The translations under genes and the position numbers were made by a program. A stretch of 64,000 nucleotides of DNA from Antedon bifida (taxonomy: Eukaryota; Echinodermata; Crinoidea; Comatulida; Antedonidae): positions 13,583,001 through 13,647,000 of the forward strand of contig OY727095.1 in NCBI GenBank assembly GCA_963402885.1, in the 5' to 3' direction. The notes under the pieces were generated by a model. The model was not told the origin of the DNA. It was given only the letters and a program-made list of their open reading frames with translations, and made no database searches. This document shows, piece after piece, positions 22,796-33,600 of the stretch. Within the stretch, counting starts at the first letter, position 1; each line of letters opens with the position of its first letter.

Positions 22796-23358
22796 TGACA
22801 TATGGTATAACCGCACAATCCCCCCGCCCCTTCCCCCTCACCCTCCCCTCTCACGTCACGCCCCTGATTGACATATTAGTCTACAATTTAGGGCCTACCA
22901 AGCATTTTTACTGTATTTTATCACTTTCTTATCACTTCGGTAGTATTTATATATTTATATTTATTTCCGTATACAAATAAATACAAAAAGCAGCAAAAGC
23001 TGAAAGCATTGTATGTAAATACTAAAAATATTAAACATTAATACATTTACAATGTACAGTACACACAAGAAAAGGCAATAAAATAAATAGTAGAAAGCAA
23101 TAAAAAATAAATGCCATTAAAACAATTAACAGACAATTGTGAGATTGAAAAAGGTAGTTCATTATTTGTTTAAAGCTTATATAAAATGAATTATTAATTA
23201 TATATATTTATCAACTTAAATATAGCATATTATAATATAAAACAAAAAAATAAAAAAGAGGAACATAATCATTGATAGACATAAAAATTAATAGACCAAA
23301 ACAATATTTTTGAGAGTTGTTGAGGCCAATAAATAAGAGAATTTGTCAAAAGAATATG

Positions 23359-23890
23359 TTAAAGATATATTGTCCCTTGACTAATTTTTTTTAAATATTT
23401 TGAAAAAAAGTGGGTCATTTTGAAGTATCATAATAGTTATTAACTTTCACCAAAAATTAGTCGGAAAAAAATAATTTAACCGAAATACAGACGTTTTTTT
23501 GTTCAAAAAATAACTTTGACTTCCAGTCAAAGTTTTCGATAACATATCTCATAATGCAACGCGCTTGTTTGGCTACTCTGTATGCATAATCATAAAACTT
23601 CATCGCGATCTGTGTGAAAACACCTTCCCAACCGTGACGAGTTGTAAACAATCCTAATTAACATCATGCATAATGCATACTCGTGGTTTGAAATCTTTGT
23701 TTACTTTCGCTCACGACGATTCCAGACGAAATGTAATCAAATTAATTTACCTGTTAATTACGTAAACTTGTTGTTTTTTTCTAGAATTTTCGAATAACTT
23801 TAATATTACTTTGATATGGCCAATTTAAATTTAGAATATCTTTTTTTTCATTTTTTGTGTTTCAAGTGACAATAGGGCCTACATCTTTAA
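23359..23890. mobile_element. Family D element, copy 3
   Basis: About 530 bp with both ends (TTAAAGATATATTGTCCC; GACAATAGGGCCTACATCTTTAA, the latter with a small insertion) and all interior words of copy 1. Lies between GOT1 and the 411-aa gene. Confidence 0.85.
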
Positions 23891-24049
23891 GTGTATGTTA
23901 GTGTGTATGATAAAAAAAGAAATCAAATTAGCCTAAACAAAAACCAAAACGTCAGCGCGCGGCGATTCTTCTCCACCATCATCACTTTGTAATTTGACTC
24001 GAGTTCAGATTAGGTATCAAGGCCTGGGGTGAAGAATCTTGGATTCAGT

Positions 24050-24264
24050 GTTTATATTTCAGTGTTTTGTGAGACCTAATGCGACTGAGCGCTGTAGTAG
24101 GCCAGATCTTTGGTAATTTGTCCTCTTCACCACCTCGAAGACTACTATTTATACGCTCATAAATGAATCTAGCCATTGATGTACCTTTGTGTCGCCTCTC
24201 TAAGTTGCTTCTTCTTCGTTGTCTGTTCGTCTTTTATTCTGTTCGCTTGCCTTGTACTTCACAG
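24050..24264 (+). other. Candidate 5' UTR exon of the 411-aa gene
   Basis: The stretch ends in a strong splice donor (CACAG|GTAAGG at 24264/24265). The matching acceptor is TTTATTCTAG at 27815, 50 bases before the start codon of the 411-aa ORF. A short frame (MNLAIDVPLC...) runs into the donor but would not continue in frame to the main ORF. The 5' boundary is unknown. Inference. Confidence 0.3.
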
Positions 24265-24528
24265 GTAAGGAAGCTTTAAGCCTAATAGCATGTAAACACG
24301 TACAGTATTGTCACTACAGTACTTTATTATTCTTCTCCTCGATGTCACTTGTTGTAAGTACACGTTCTAATGTTTAGTAGTTCATTGTTATGACATATTT
24401 CACAGTTGTTGTTTAATTTAAAGATGAATAATGTGAGGGGCTTATATATCGGGGCTTGCATATTATCATTATCATTTATATATAGGCATAATACCGAGTA
24501 AGATGCCTCTTTGTTTCATGGTAGGCAT

Positions 24529-24663
24529 AATTGTTGTCTACACTATCAAACTTTATGTGACAAAAAAAAATTGATGTGCCCATAATGAACATGATGACAT
24601 CATTATCACTACCATATTTGAGCATATCACTATACCATATTTGGGCACATCACACAGAGCTTT
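24529..24663. mobile_element. Family A MITE, copy 7
   Basis: TTGTCTACACTATCAAACTT on the left and CATATTTGGGCACATCACAC then CAGAGCTT on the right. The right terminus has lost the TAGTGTAGA part. Confidence 0.7.
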
Positions 24664-24826
24664 ACATACAGTTGGTATGAATGGTAAATTAATATACATA
24701 CTATAATACGAGAAGTTCACTAGGGTGTTGTAAAAAGCTAGGTTTAATTCAATATAAAGTTCAATCAGGTCCATTGACATAGTACGTGTTGGTTTGCAAA
24801 TGTCTACACATCATACTACACTACTA

Positions 24827-25003
24827 AAGCGTGGTTCCCACAAGAACGCAACACAAGGACGTAACGCAACGCAAGTGAATTGACCAATCACAAGCGATGG
24901 CTTATTCGCTTGTGATTGCTAACTGTCTATAACTTCGCTTGTCATTGGTTAAAACGCTTGCGTTTACGTCCTTGCGTTACGTTCTTGTGGGAACCAAGCT
25001 TAA
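24827..25003. mobile_element. Family C MITE, copy 2, full length
   Basis: GTGGTTCCCACAAGAACGCA and its mirror TGCGTTACGTTCTTGTGGGAACCA bound 177 bp. The arms contain ACGCAAGGACGTAACGCAA, and the centre holds TTGACCAATCACAAGCGATG with its inverted counterpart. Confidence 0.85.
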
Positions 25004-25275
25004 GCAGTGAGGTATAAAAAGAATGTGTATACCTCCCTGCACTAAGCAAGACGAAGTGGGGAAACTCCCTCACACCTCCTCTGAATTTCGACAAATGCAA
25101 TCAAACAATCCGAACAAGACTTATTTTCCAATGACGTTTAGTTTGCCCTGCCTCATTTCCCCTTCCACTCTGCATTAATTAATTAATCCTCCGTTGCGTT
25201 GCGCTTGCATATTTTGGATGTAAACAAACTTATTTCAGTTTTGTAGAAAATATAGATCATCACACGACCGTCAAG

Positions 25276-25521
25276 TTGTTAAAGATGTAGGCCTATTGTC
25301 CTCCTTAAAAAAATGTCACTAATTTTGTTGTTGAGTATGCAATTATTAAGGTTAAGTAATAGTTCTTCACTTTTACCAACAACTTGATCGAAAAGAAAAA
25401 CATCTTAAAAAACAGAGAAAAAATGAGTCAAATTGGCTGCCAGCCAATGGTTTTTGATTGAATTTAACCGTTTATTTTGTAAGTGAAAACATTATTTTTC
25501 CGGGGGACAATACATCTTTTA
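25276..25521. mobile_element. Family D-short MITE, copy 3
   Basis: TTAAAGATGTAGGCCTATTGTCC on the left (with an inserted AGGCCT) and GGGGGACAATACATCTTTTA on the right, with CACTTTTACCAACAACTTGATCG inside. Confidence 0.65.
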
Positions 25522-25778
25522 TCAAACCAGGTGGGTGGTATAGTTCTCAGAAAAAAAAAGTGTGCGAATTTGTTAATTAGAAGTATCGATCTATCGAGGT
25601 TTAAGATTATTCTTGAAGTTGAATTTCCGTTAGCGATTTTAGCTGAAAATCGCATTACAGTATACGATCCCGGGGTTAGTGTCAGCAATTAACTACCCAC
25701 GCACCCAAGGGAAAGCAAATGGCATTGTTCCAGTTTAGCACGATGAAGCACGAGAATGACAGAATGTGATTTTTCTGT

Positions 25779-25954
25779 AAGGCCAATTTACACAGACGCG
25801 CGGTAAAAAGCGGAAACCGTGTAGCTTGTCCCACGTGGAATCTATCCTGAGCGGAACCGCCCGTCGACCGCTCCTCCGCGTTGTGTGAAATGGTCAAAAG
25901 AATATATTCTATTGTATTACCGTTATTACCGCTCGTCTGTATAACTTGGCCTTT
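25779..25954. mobile_element. Family B MITE, copy 2
   Basis: AAGGCCAATTTACACAGACG on the left, CTCGTCTGTATAACTTGGCC on the right; the arms include GTAGCTTGTCCCACGTGGAA and GCGGAACCGCCCGTC. Confidence 0.8.
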
Positions 25955-26157
25955 TTGCTTCTTGTTTCACCTGCCAGATAACTATTTTAGTATACTATAA
26001 AAACGTATTTTCATTACAATGAGATTTAATCGATTGTTACAAAAATATTTTATTACGAGGACAATGTACCGTATGTATTAAAAAACCCAATGCATGTGAT
26101 TTGACGACACGACGCGATCATCGGAATTGTCACCTGTTATTGGTCTACTCACTTGCG

Positions 26158-26336
26158 TAAAGCGTTCCCACTAGAAAGCAAGTGTTGTATTGCGTAATCA
26201 CAAGTGGGAACCGACGACTGCAAACATCGCAGGTTTGATTTCACGCAGGCGAGGGCAAACGCAATGATTGGAAAGGCATTTTCTTACGTTGAGTAGATTG
26301 CGTTACGTTGCGTCGCTAGTGGGAACCAAGCTTTAT
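26158..26336. mobile_element. Family C MITE, copy 3
   Basis: GCGTTCCCACTAGAAAGCAA on the left and GCGTCGCTAGTGGGAACCAAGC on the right. The interior differs from copy 2 (TTTGATTTCACGCAGGCGAG, AATGATTGGAAAGGCATTTT) and marks a second sub-family. Confidence 0.75.
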
Positions 26337-26659
26337 ATTGGTCTCAGACTCACTTGCGTAATTCCGTTGCAAGTATGACGTCCTTACGTTGCGTCTGGTA
26401 ACGACGACAGTGGTACGTAAACATTCTCTCTAGATTATTAATTCTTGGTATAACCAGGGAGTTGTTAAAGATTTACAAATCCCTGGTATAAGTCAGTTGT
26501 TTGACGTTACGTCATCGGTATGAAACAGCAATGCAAGTATAATACATTTTAACTTTAAGTGTCTTCTGTCATCTAATTCAAGTACTGTATAAGATAAATA
26601 ATCTTTAATTTAGTCCAGGAATACGGTCAAGCGTTTGGCGCCAGACATAAGAAGAGTTA

Positions 26660-26829
26660 ACTTAAGCTTGGTTCCTACTAGCGACGCAACATACTTAACG
26701 TAAGAAAATCCCCTTCCAATAACTGTGTTTTCCCCCGCCTGCGTGAAATCAAACCTGCGATGTTTGCAGCACTATTGCGTCCACTTGTGATTACGCAATA
26801 CAGCAATTTACGTCAATACGTCGTAACCA
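26660..26829. mobile_element. Family C MITE, copy 4, reverse orientation of copy 3
   Basis: Begins TTAAGCTTGGTTCCTACTAG, then GCGACGCAACATACTTAACG, TTTTCCCCCGCCTGCGTGAA and ATCAAACCTGCGATGTTTGC, the reverse complement of copy 3's interior. The right end is eroded. Confidence 0.7.
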
Positions 26830-27815
26830 AAATAAAAAATGCAATAATAGTTTTATAGGCGTAGGCAGCAGGGGCGGCATTTTGAGTGGAGCCGGAGGTC
26901 CACATAGAGCCACGGATGGATTTCTAGTTTGGTCGTTTTAATCATTGGTTTACGGGCACGTAAATCTGTTCTATTTCCGATACCGTATGTTACTTAAGAA
27001 TTTTGATAATAAATAAAAAAAAATAATAATAATAAAAATAAATAAAATATGATAAAAAATGTGTATTTATTTATATTATAAACTGATGAAGGGCTGGTGT
27101 TGCCAGAAAGCTCTGCTAATATTCTTGTTTGTTTTACTTCATCGTTTTAGCTTTTTGCTTATTTAATGATTGTACATATCTCCATTGAGATCCAGCCATT
27201 GATACCCACTCAATTGTCATTTTGCAGTAATTTGCCTCCTTCGGATTTTTATTAGATAATTATTTATATTATGTTTAGGCCTACCAGTATAATTCTTTTT
27301 TTTTGCGATTAGAGCTTGATTCCCTGATGGTATAAATAAACTGATTTTTATTAGCATCATATTAAATTATGTCATTTTTATATACAGTTAACTGATAACT
27401 GCTTAAACAACCACTTCCGCGTTCCTTGATACACTTTGACACGTTTAAGAACTCTTTCAGCTTGTTTAAAATATTTTTCACACAGCAAACCATTTCAGAA
27501 TGATCTTTTATAAACTGCTATTTACCTGTTGAATTTTAATGCTACGGAACTGATGGAAATAATAAATAAATCCATTATTTGTTTGGAAAAAATGTGGCGA
27601 GATCCGCCAAGGCTTTCTTTCTTTGTATTTCAACAAGCATTAAAGTACTTTTCACGTAAAGCCCATTGTGTACGGTATACATAACACAAAACACGTGTAC
27701 AGTGAGCATTGTTCTTGGTTTTGTCTAGTGGTTTAGGCGGATAATTGAAGCTATATTGTTAATTGTAAGCTTTATGTGTATTCCGATATTGAGGGTTTAT
27801 TCTTGTTTATTCTAG
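26830..27815. other. Non-coding stretch before the 411-aa gene
   Basis: AT-rich, with an A-rich run (AAATAAAAAAAAATAATAAT at about 27010). I see no exon and no recognised repeat; it would be the 3' part of the proposed 5' UTR intron. Confidence 0.4.
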
Positions 27816-27865
27816 GAATGAATCGCAAGATTGGATTGTCGTTCCGATAGTAGGCTGATAAGATT

Positions 27866-29101
27866 ATGAGTGGTCGGCGTGTTGCGAAGAACAGTACATG
27901 CAAGGACCTATCTAGACGCGGCAAAATACCGACTAAAAATCTGGTAACGCAGTTCGACAAAATAACCGTACGGTCACCGGATGAAACATACGGTCAACAG
28001 TTGCCACGTAAATCATCAAAGAACAGGCTTGATCCAATTGCAGGTAGGCCTACTACGAAAGAAAACGAACGTTTGTTGTCGTCTAACAACGTGTATAGAA
28101 ATAAACACGCAAGGCATAGGCCTATACAGAAAGATGACAAAAAGCGCGTTCCATCGACTCCAAAGACGACCCCAGGACGTGATCGTGTAAAATTGAAAAA
28201 TCTAAAACGATTTTATGAATTCACAAAGATCTTTGATAGATATCGCATTACTACAAATTTAAATGCTAGAAATGAATTTGGCAGTTTACCGTATTTAAAC
28301 GAGTTCCGGGAAAACGATAGGGTAAATTCTAGGCCTATAAAACATTCGTATTCGTGGCCATCGTTACAGCAGAGCGACAGGTTAAAGGTATGTGTGCCGA
28401 AAACTGAAGGTAACTTTAGAAAGTGTGCTAAACAACAGACAATGGGAAAAACTTTCGATACGACGTCAAAATGCAAACGGGATGTGCATCAACCCCGCAA
28501 AGTTAACGATAATGAATTGTACGATGCCAACCAAAATGAAAGATCTTCGAAACATCGAGAAAAAACGCCAGAAAAATCGAAAACAAGGAGAAAGGAGAAT
28601 AGCAAAGAAAGATATCCAAACAGTCGTCCGAAGCCGCCATCTTGGCAAAACTTCACAGTTGTAGAGGTACCACCAGATAACGGAAGATCAAGGCTTGATT
28701 TGAGTTCAGTGAATAGGTCAAAGTTGAGAATAGAAGCCAAAGACAAACGATTACGTTCGAATATCCACAGAACACATAGTATGGTTATTGATGCATCGGA
28801 AATGCCAGAAGCATCGAATCTCGTCATACCATTGGCGGAAGGTAAACCACATGAAATTCGATTATTAAGGGGCTCAGAATTTGACGATATTTTGTACATG
28901 GCGGAAAACGAGCAGCGCTGCCGTGATTGGTTGAAAACATTAGAAAGTGCCGAGTGCAAGCATCACTCATCTACGTCAACAACAGCCGAAAAGATTTTAC
29001 CGAATACGGACACTGTAACATGTGATTTGGAATTAGCAGAGGATCGATGGGATTTCTTGATTTCACCGTATCCAAAAGGAAAAAGAAACCCAAATTTGTA
29101 A
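27866..29101 (+). CDS. Unrecognised basic protein, 411 aa, single coding exon
   Basis: An uninterrupted 1,236-bp frame, far longer than any chance frame nearby. The Met at 27866 is the first after an in-frame TAG at about 27851. The protein is Lys/Arg/Asn/Ser-rich and hydrophilic through residue about 290 (clusters such as SRRGKIPTKN, REKTPEKSKTRRKENSKE), with no signal peptide or membrane segment, so a disordered nuclear or cytoskeletal protein is plausible. The last 120 residues are more ordered and acidic: HSMVIDASEMPEASNLVIP, EIRLLRGSEFDDILYMAENE, RCRDWLKTLE, and a final EDRWDFLISPYPKG. I do not recognise the family and assign no function. Two AATAAA hexamers at 29664-29673 could end the transcript. 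The antisense frame at 28489-28959 is its shadow. Confidence 0.75.
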   Translation: MSGRRVAKNSTCKDLSRRGKIPTKNLVTQFDKITVRSPDETYGQQLPRKSSKNRLDPIAGRPTTKENERLLSSNNVYRNKHARHRPIQKDDKKRVPSTPKTTPGRDRVKLKNLKRFYEFTKIFDRYRITTNLNARNEFGSLPYLNEFRENDRVNSRPIKHSYSWPSLQQSDRLKVCVPKTEGNFRKCAKQQTMGKTFDTTSKCKRDVHQPRKVNDNELYDANQNERSSKHREKTPEKSKTRRKENSKERYPNSRPKPPSWQNFTVVEVPPDNGRSRLDLSSVNRSKLRIEAKDKRLRSNIHRTHSMVIDASEMPEASNLVIPLAEGKPHEIRLLRGSEFDDILYMAENEQRCRDWLKTLESAECKHHSSTSTTAEKILPNTDTVTCDLELAEDRWDFLISPYPKGKRNPNL

Positions 29102-29663
29102 TTATTAACATTAATGCAGAAACCACCAATTTTAAACATTTTCTAGTTGTATCCATGATTTTAGTTCAGTTTTTCATTTACTAATCGAATAGATTTCAAT
29201 ACGGACACGGTGCTATGAAAGCAATGTATAGAGGTGCTCATAAATACATTTTATGGATGTTTTTTTAATGTAACTACACATTCTACTACATACATTATAC
29301 TCTATGTATAATGATTTGTACTAAACAAATATACTTTCCTTTACCATTATTTCTTACAGGAGTTTAATTTTTATACAAATTTAAAAAGCCTATACAGACT
29401 GTACACTACACTGTATAAACGTTTAACCAATGAGGGCGCTCATCAAAATGATACCATATCTAATGAACTCTACTAGAAGTTCAATAGTATACAAATAATT
29501 AATGTTTATGAGTTGAATACTGAGAATATTTCATGAGTTGAATAATTGACTGCTCTATTTTAACGAGGCGTACTGTTGTTTATCACTATTAGATATCACT
29601 TTTCCATGAGATTGAGCGAATTCCAAATGACACATGAAATTGCAAGAATACAATAAGGAGTGT

Positions 29664-29673
29664 AATAAATAAA
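29664..29673 (+). terminator. Candidate poly(A) signals of the 411-aa gene
   Basis: Two overlapping AATAAA hexamers about 560 bases past the stop codon. Confidence 0.35.
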
Positions 29674-29717
29674 GATAAGGGTTTTCATTATGCATAATCT
29701 TTAATTATGCAAGAACT

Positions 29718-29850
29718 ACAGTAGAGCCCCCTCCTTTAGAATACCCCTATTAAGGGGACACTTTGCTGTTAAATTAACAAGGGAAAATATATGTTCTAAC
29801 ACCACGCCACACCTCTATTCAGAGTACACCCCTGTTCAGGGGAAACTTTG
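29718..29850. mobile_element. Family L element, partial copy
   Basis: Starts ACAGTAGAGCCCCCTCCTTT with CCCCTATTAAGGGGACACTT and a later ACCCCTGTTCAGGGGAAACT; the family's terminus is ACAGTAGAACCC. The right end is not found. Confidence 0.5.
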
Positions 29851-29933
29851 TTTGGTCCTGAAGGCGTCGCCTTAATCCGACGCGACTTTAGGTGGGGGAT
29901 AAACATGCTTTAGACCATGGGGCTCAAATGCAC

Positions 29934-30051
29934 TGTACACTATCAAACTTTGTGATTTGTATGGTGATATATTGTGATATATATGGACATGATGATGTCA
30001 TATCACTACCATATTTTGGCATATCATTTTTTTATAGTGTAGACAGAGCTT
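29934..30051. mobile_element. Family A MITE, copy 8
   Basis: CTGTACACTATCAAACTTTG on the left, ATAGTGTAGACAGAGCTTAA on the right. Its right terminus touches the first unit of the 79-bp tandem array. Confidence 0.7.
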
Positions 30052-30527
30052 AAGTGTCTGAGCCCCCTTATTTTAAAATCCTAGACCCGCCCCTGTAACA
30101 GGTTCTACTGTCATATGTAGATATATCAATGAGTGTCTGAGCCCCCTTATTTCAAAATCCTAGACCCGCCCCTGTAACAGGTTCTACTGCCATAGGTAGA
30201 TATATCAATGAGTGTCTGATCCCCCTTATTTCAAAATCCTAGACCCGCCCCTGTAACAGGTTCTACTGCCATAGGTAGATATATCAATGAGTGTCTGAGC
30301 CCCCTTATTTCAAAATCCTAGACCAGCCCCTGTAACAGGTTCTACTGTCATAGGTAGATATATCAATGAGTGTCTGAGCCCCCTTATTTCAAAATCCTAG
30401 ACCCGCCCCTGTAACAGGTTCTACTGCCATAGGTAGATATATCAATGAGTGTCTGAGCCCCCTTATTTCAAAATCCTAGACCCGCCCCCTATAACAGGTT
30501 CTACTGCCATAGGTAGATATATCAATG
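30052..30527. repeat. 79-bp tandem repeat, six copies
   Basis: Copies of the motif AGTGTCTGAGCCCCCTTATT start at about 30052, 30131, 30210, 30289, 30368 and 30447: an exact 79-bp period. Each unit also holds ATCCTAGACCCGCCCCTGTA and CATAGGTAGATATATCAAT. Copies differ at only a few positions, so the array is young. It ends about 75 bp before the PBDC1 stop codon. Confidence 0.95.
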
Positions 30528-30600
30528 ATTTACCGTAAATATACATTGTATACTTAATACATGTGACATGATTATTACTAATGAATGTTTTCTTCAAGTG

Positions 30601-33600
30601 CTATGATTTGCTTTCTTCTTTTGTTGTCTCATTCTGCTTTGATTCTAATTTCTTTTTCCTGTTTATCAAGTTTAGACCTGCTCTATTTCTTGCAATTTCA
30701 ATCGCATAAAACTGAATCTTTGTTGCTGAAAATAAAACGAGCATCAATATTAAAAAAAACCATGACGACAATGTAACCATGATGAATAAAGCTATGTCTA
30801 CACTACAGTATCATATGTGACAAAAATATGTGATGTGCCCATATATGGACATGATGATGTCATATCACTACCATATTTAAGCATATCACTACCATATTTT
30901 AAGAATACTGCATCACTACAGTACCATATTTTAAGCATATCACTACCATATTTGGGCAAATCACACTTTTTTTGTCAAACTAGTCTGATAGTGTAGACAG
31001 ACCTTAAAGAGTGCAGTTTAAGCATGGAACATGTTTTGAACATTCATCAAGTGTTTCATAGATTTCACGATCCATTTTCTAAAAGGAAATTGCTTCAGAA
31101 TATTGTTGTTACTAACTGTTATTTACAATATGCAAATGAGGAATGAACATATAATGTCAGTATTTTTTTAGGTAGATGTCAATAGTCCAATTGAATTTTA
31201 ACAAGTCCACTATGTTTTAAAATCTGTTAATGTTCAAAAAATGTTTAATAATAACTGTTTTCATTAACATTTTTTTTGATAAAACTTTTTTTTTTTGTTC
31301 TAAGCCAAAAAAGTATTGTTACATACCACTACAGATTTCATTAAATTTGTTAACAAAGCTACTTTTTTAAATATAGGTGACAATCAAAACAAACAAACTT
31401 TGCGATTGGATTTCTTTTGCAGTGAGAAAACAATTCTAACATCCTTGGCATTGTTAGCTAATAAGAATTGTAACCATTAAGATAAAGACAGAGATAAACA
31501 AGGCCAACAGCCATAATTCGTGTGCTCTCAGAAAAAAATGAATTTTCAAAAAGTAATGTACTTTAAAACTTGTCTGTACATCAAAACAGTTCAAAAAGTA
31601 CAGAAAAGCGATAAAACGCATAGTGATACCGGACCGACAGACCGACATAGTGAACTATAGTCGCGTCCACGCGACTAAAAATTTACCTAAAGTTGAATTC
31701 TCTTCTGAGTAGTCCTTAGTACAGTCTAACCGTAAAAGGGTTCCATAGTTGAAGTCTTCCACTGTACCATCAAAATGATTGCAAAATGGTCTCCATTTCT
31801 AATGAAAAAATGATTTACAATTACATTACTGTACAAATAGATAACAACTAAAGTGCTTGATAAAAAATAATAACAGCTAGTTTTCAGCTCCTGAACATTG
31901 AATAATGCATAATTAAATAAATAAAGGACTTTCGAATTTTAATACAGTATTGATACATTATATATATATTATACATGGTAAAGATCAAAGAACTGAAATG
32001 GAAATGGGCAGGACACATAGCCAGAAGAGACGACAACAGATGGACGAAGAGATTGAATGAATGGCAGCCGAGGACAGGGAGAAGAAGAAGAGGACGGCAA
32101 AAAAGAAGATGGCGTGACGACATAACAACGTACATGGAAACAGCAACATGGGAAAGATCGGCAAGGAACAGAACTAAATGGAGACAGCTGGAGGAGGCCT
32201 TCACACAGCAGTGGGTGAAATAGGCTATGAGATGAAAGAGAGATTATACATTTTAAAACAGTACATACAGTATACATTATTATAGTACAGTACTGCATAA
32301 TTGTGAAGTAGTCCAAATCTAATTACTGTGCTATAAATAGAATTTTTGAAAATATATTCAATAGAGTAACTGGGTACATTTCTATGTTTAAAAAATTCCC
32401 TAATGATAAGCTTTGCTGGATGGGCTACCCTCATGAAACATGGTTTAATAAAATATATATAAATAACATTACAATTGATATTTTTGTAGTGTTTTAATCA
32501 AGTAATGGTTTTAAAAAATTCAAAAAGGAATTATTCATAACTCAACTTATATCTACTGTAATACAGACATAATTTGTCAGCATAATGACAGACTATCTTT
32601 ACTCATTGATTGATAACATACTTACAGATTTAGCAGCATCTGATTTCAAGTCACTTTCTTCAAATTTATCAATTTTAAAATCAGGAAAATCTTTCTTGAA
32701 ATTCTCCAAAATTTCATCATCATGTTTTGTAAGTTTTAGACTTGTAGAATCAACTGAAGATATTAACTGTTGAAAAAATAGTTATGTTAAAGTTGATCTA
32801 AAGCTCTGTCTACACCATCAAACTAGTTTGACAAACAAAGTGTGATGTGACCAAATATGGTGGCGATATGCCAAAATATGCTAGTTATATTCCCAAATAC
32901 GGTACTGATATAGGACATCATCATGTCCATATATGGGCACATCACATTTTTTTTGTAAATAAATAAGTAAATAAAGTTTGATAGTGTAGTTGTAGGAGTT
33001 TAAGAAATGCCATTGAATGCAGTTTATAATTGTTCACCTTTTAACTTACATTGTAATACACCTCTGCATGTTTGAATGCCTTCATAGCCCACTGCATTTC
33101 AATATTTGCCTAAAAGATAAGATCAATCAACAAATAATTAAATGATTTTAATAATAATAATATAATATCTTGGATTTAATATGAAGCGCCTAATGTTGCG
33201 CAACCTCTAAGCATTGTATATTATTACCCCAGTAATTTTTTAATCAAACATGTATGGAAACATACTCCCATAATGTAGCTACTAATCAGCGCATAGTTGT
33301 GTGTTGACCTTAATACAAGGTACACATTTGTACACCTGGGTGAGAGGCAACCGTAAGTTAAATGTCTTGTCCAATAATACACGCAATGGGACGAGAGTTG
33401 GATTCGAACCCACGATTCGTAGGCCATAAACACATTTTTACCTTTGAGTTATATTTATAAAATTAAAACAATTTAATGAAATCATCATAGTAATCAATAT
33501 ATGGATTTGTATAACTCAGTGCTCGTAAAATTCCCTGGAATGGCTGTCCTTCCACTTTCCTGAATTTCTTCAACTTTATTTATAAAACTATTTTTAAGAT

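Noticed and set aside
28489..28959. 156-codon minus-strand open frame
   Set aside because: Lies fully antisense to the 411-aa plus-strand frame and has the Ser/Phe/Leu-rich composition expected from the complement of a Lys/Glu/Arg-rich gene.
30052..30527. Regular repeats that could suggest a CRISPR array
   Set aside because: Units are contiguous 79-bp tandem copies with no unique spacers, in an animal genome.
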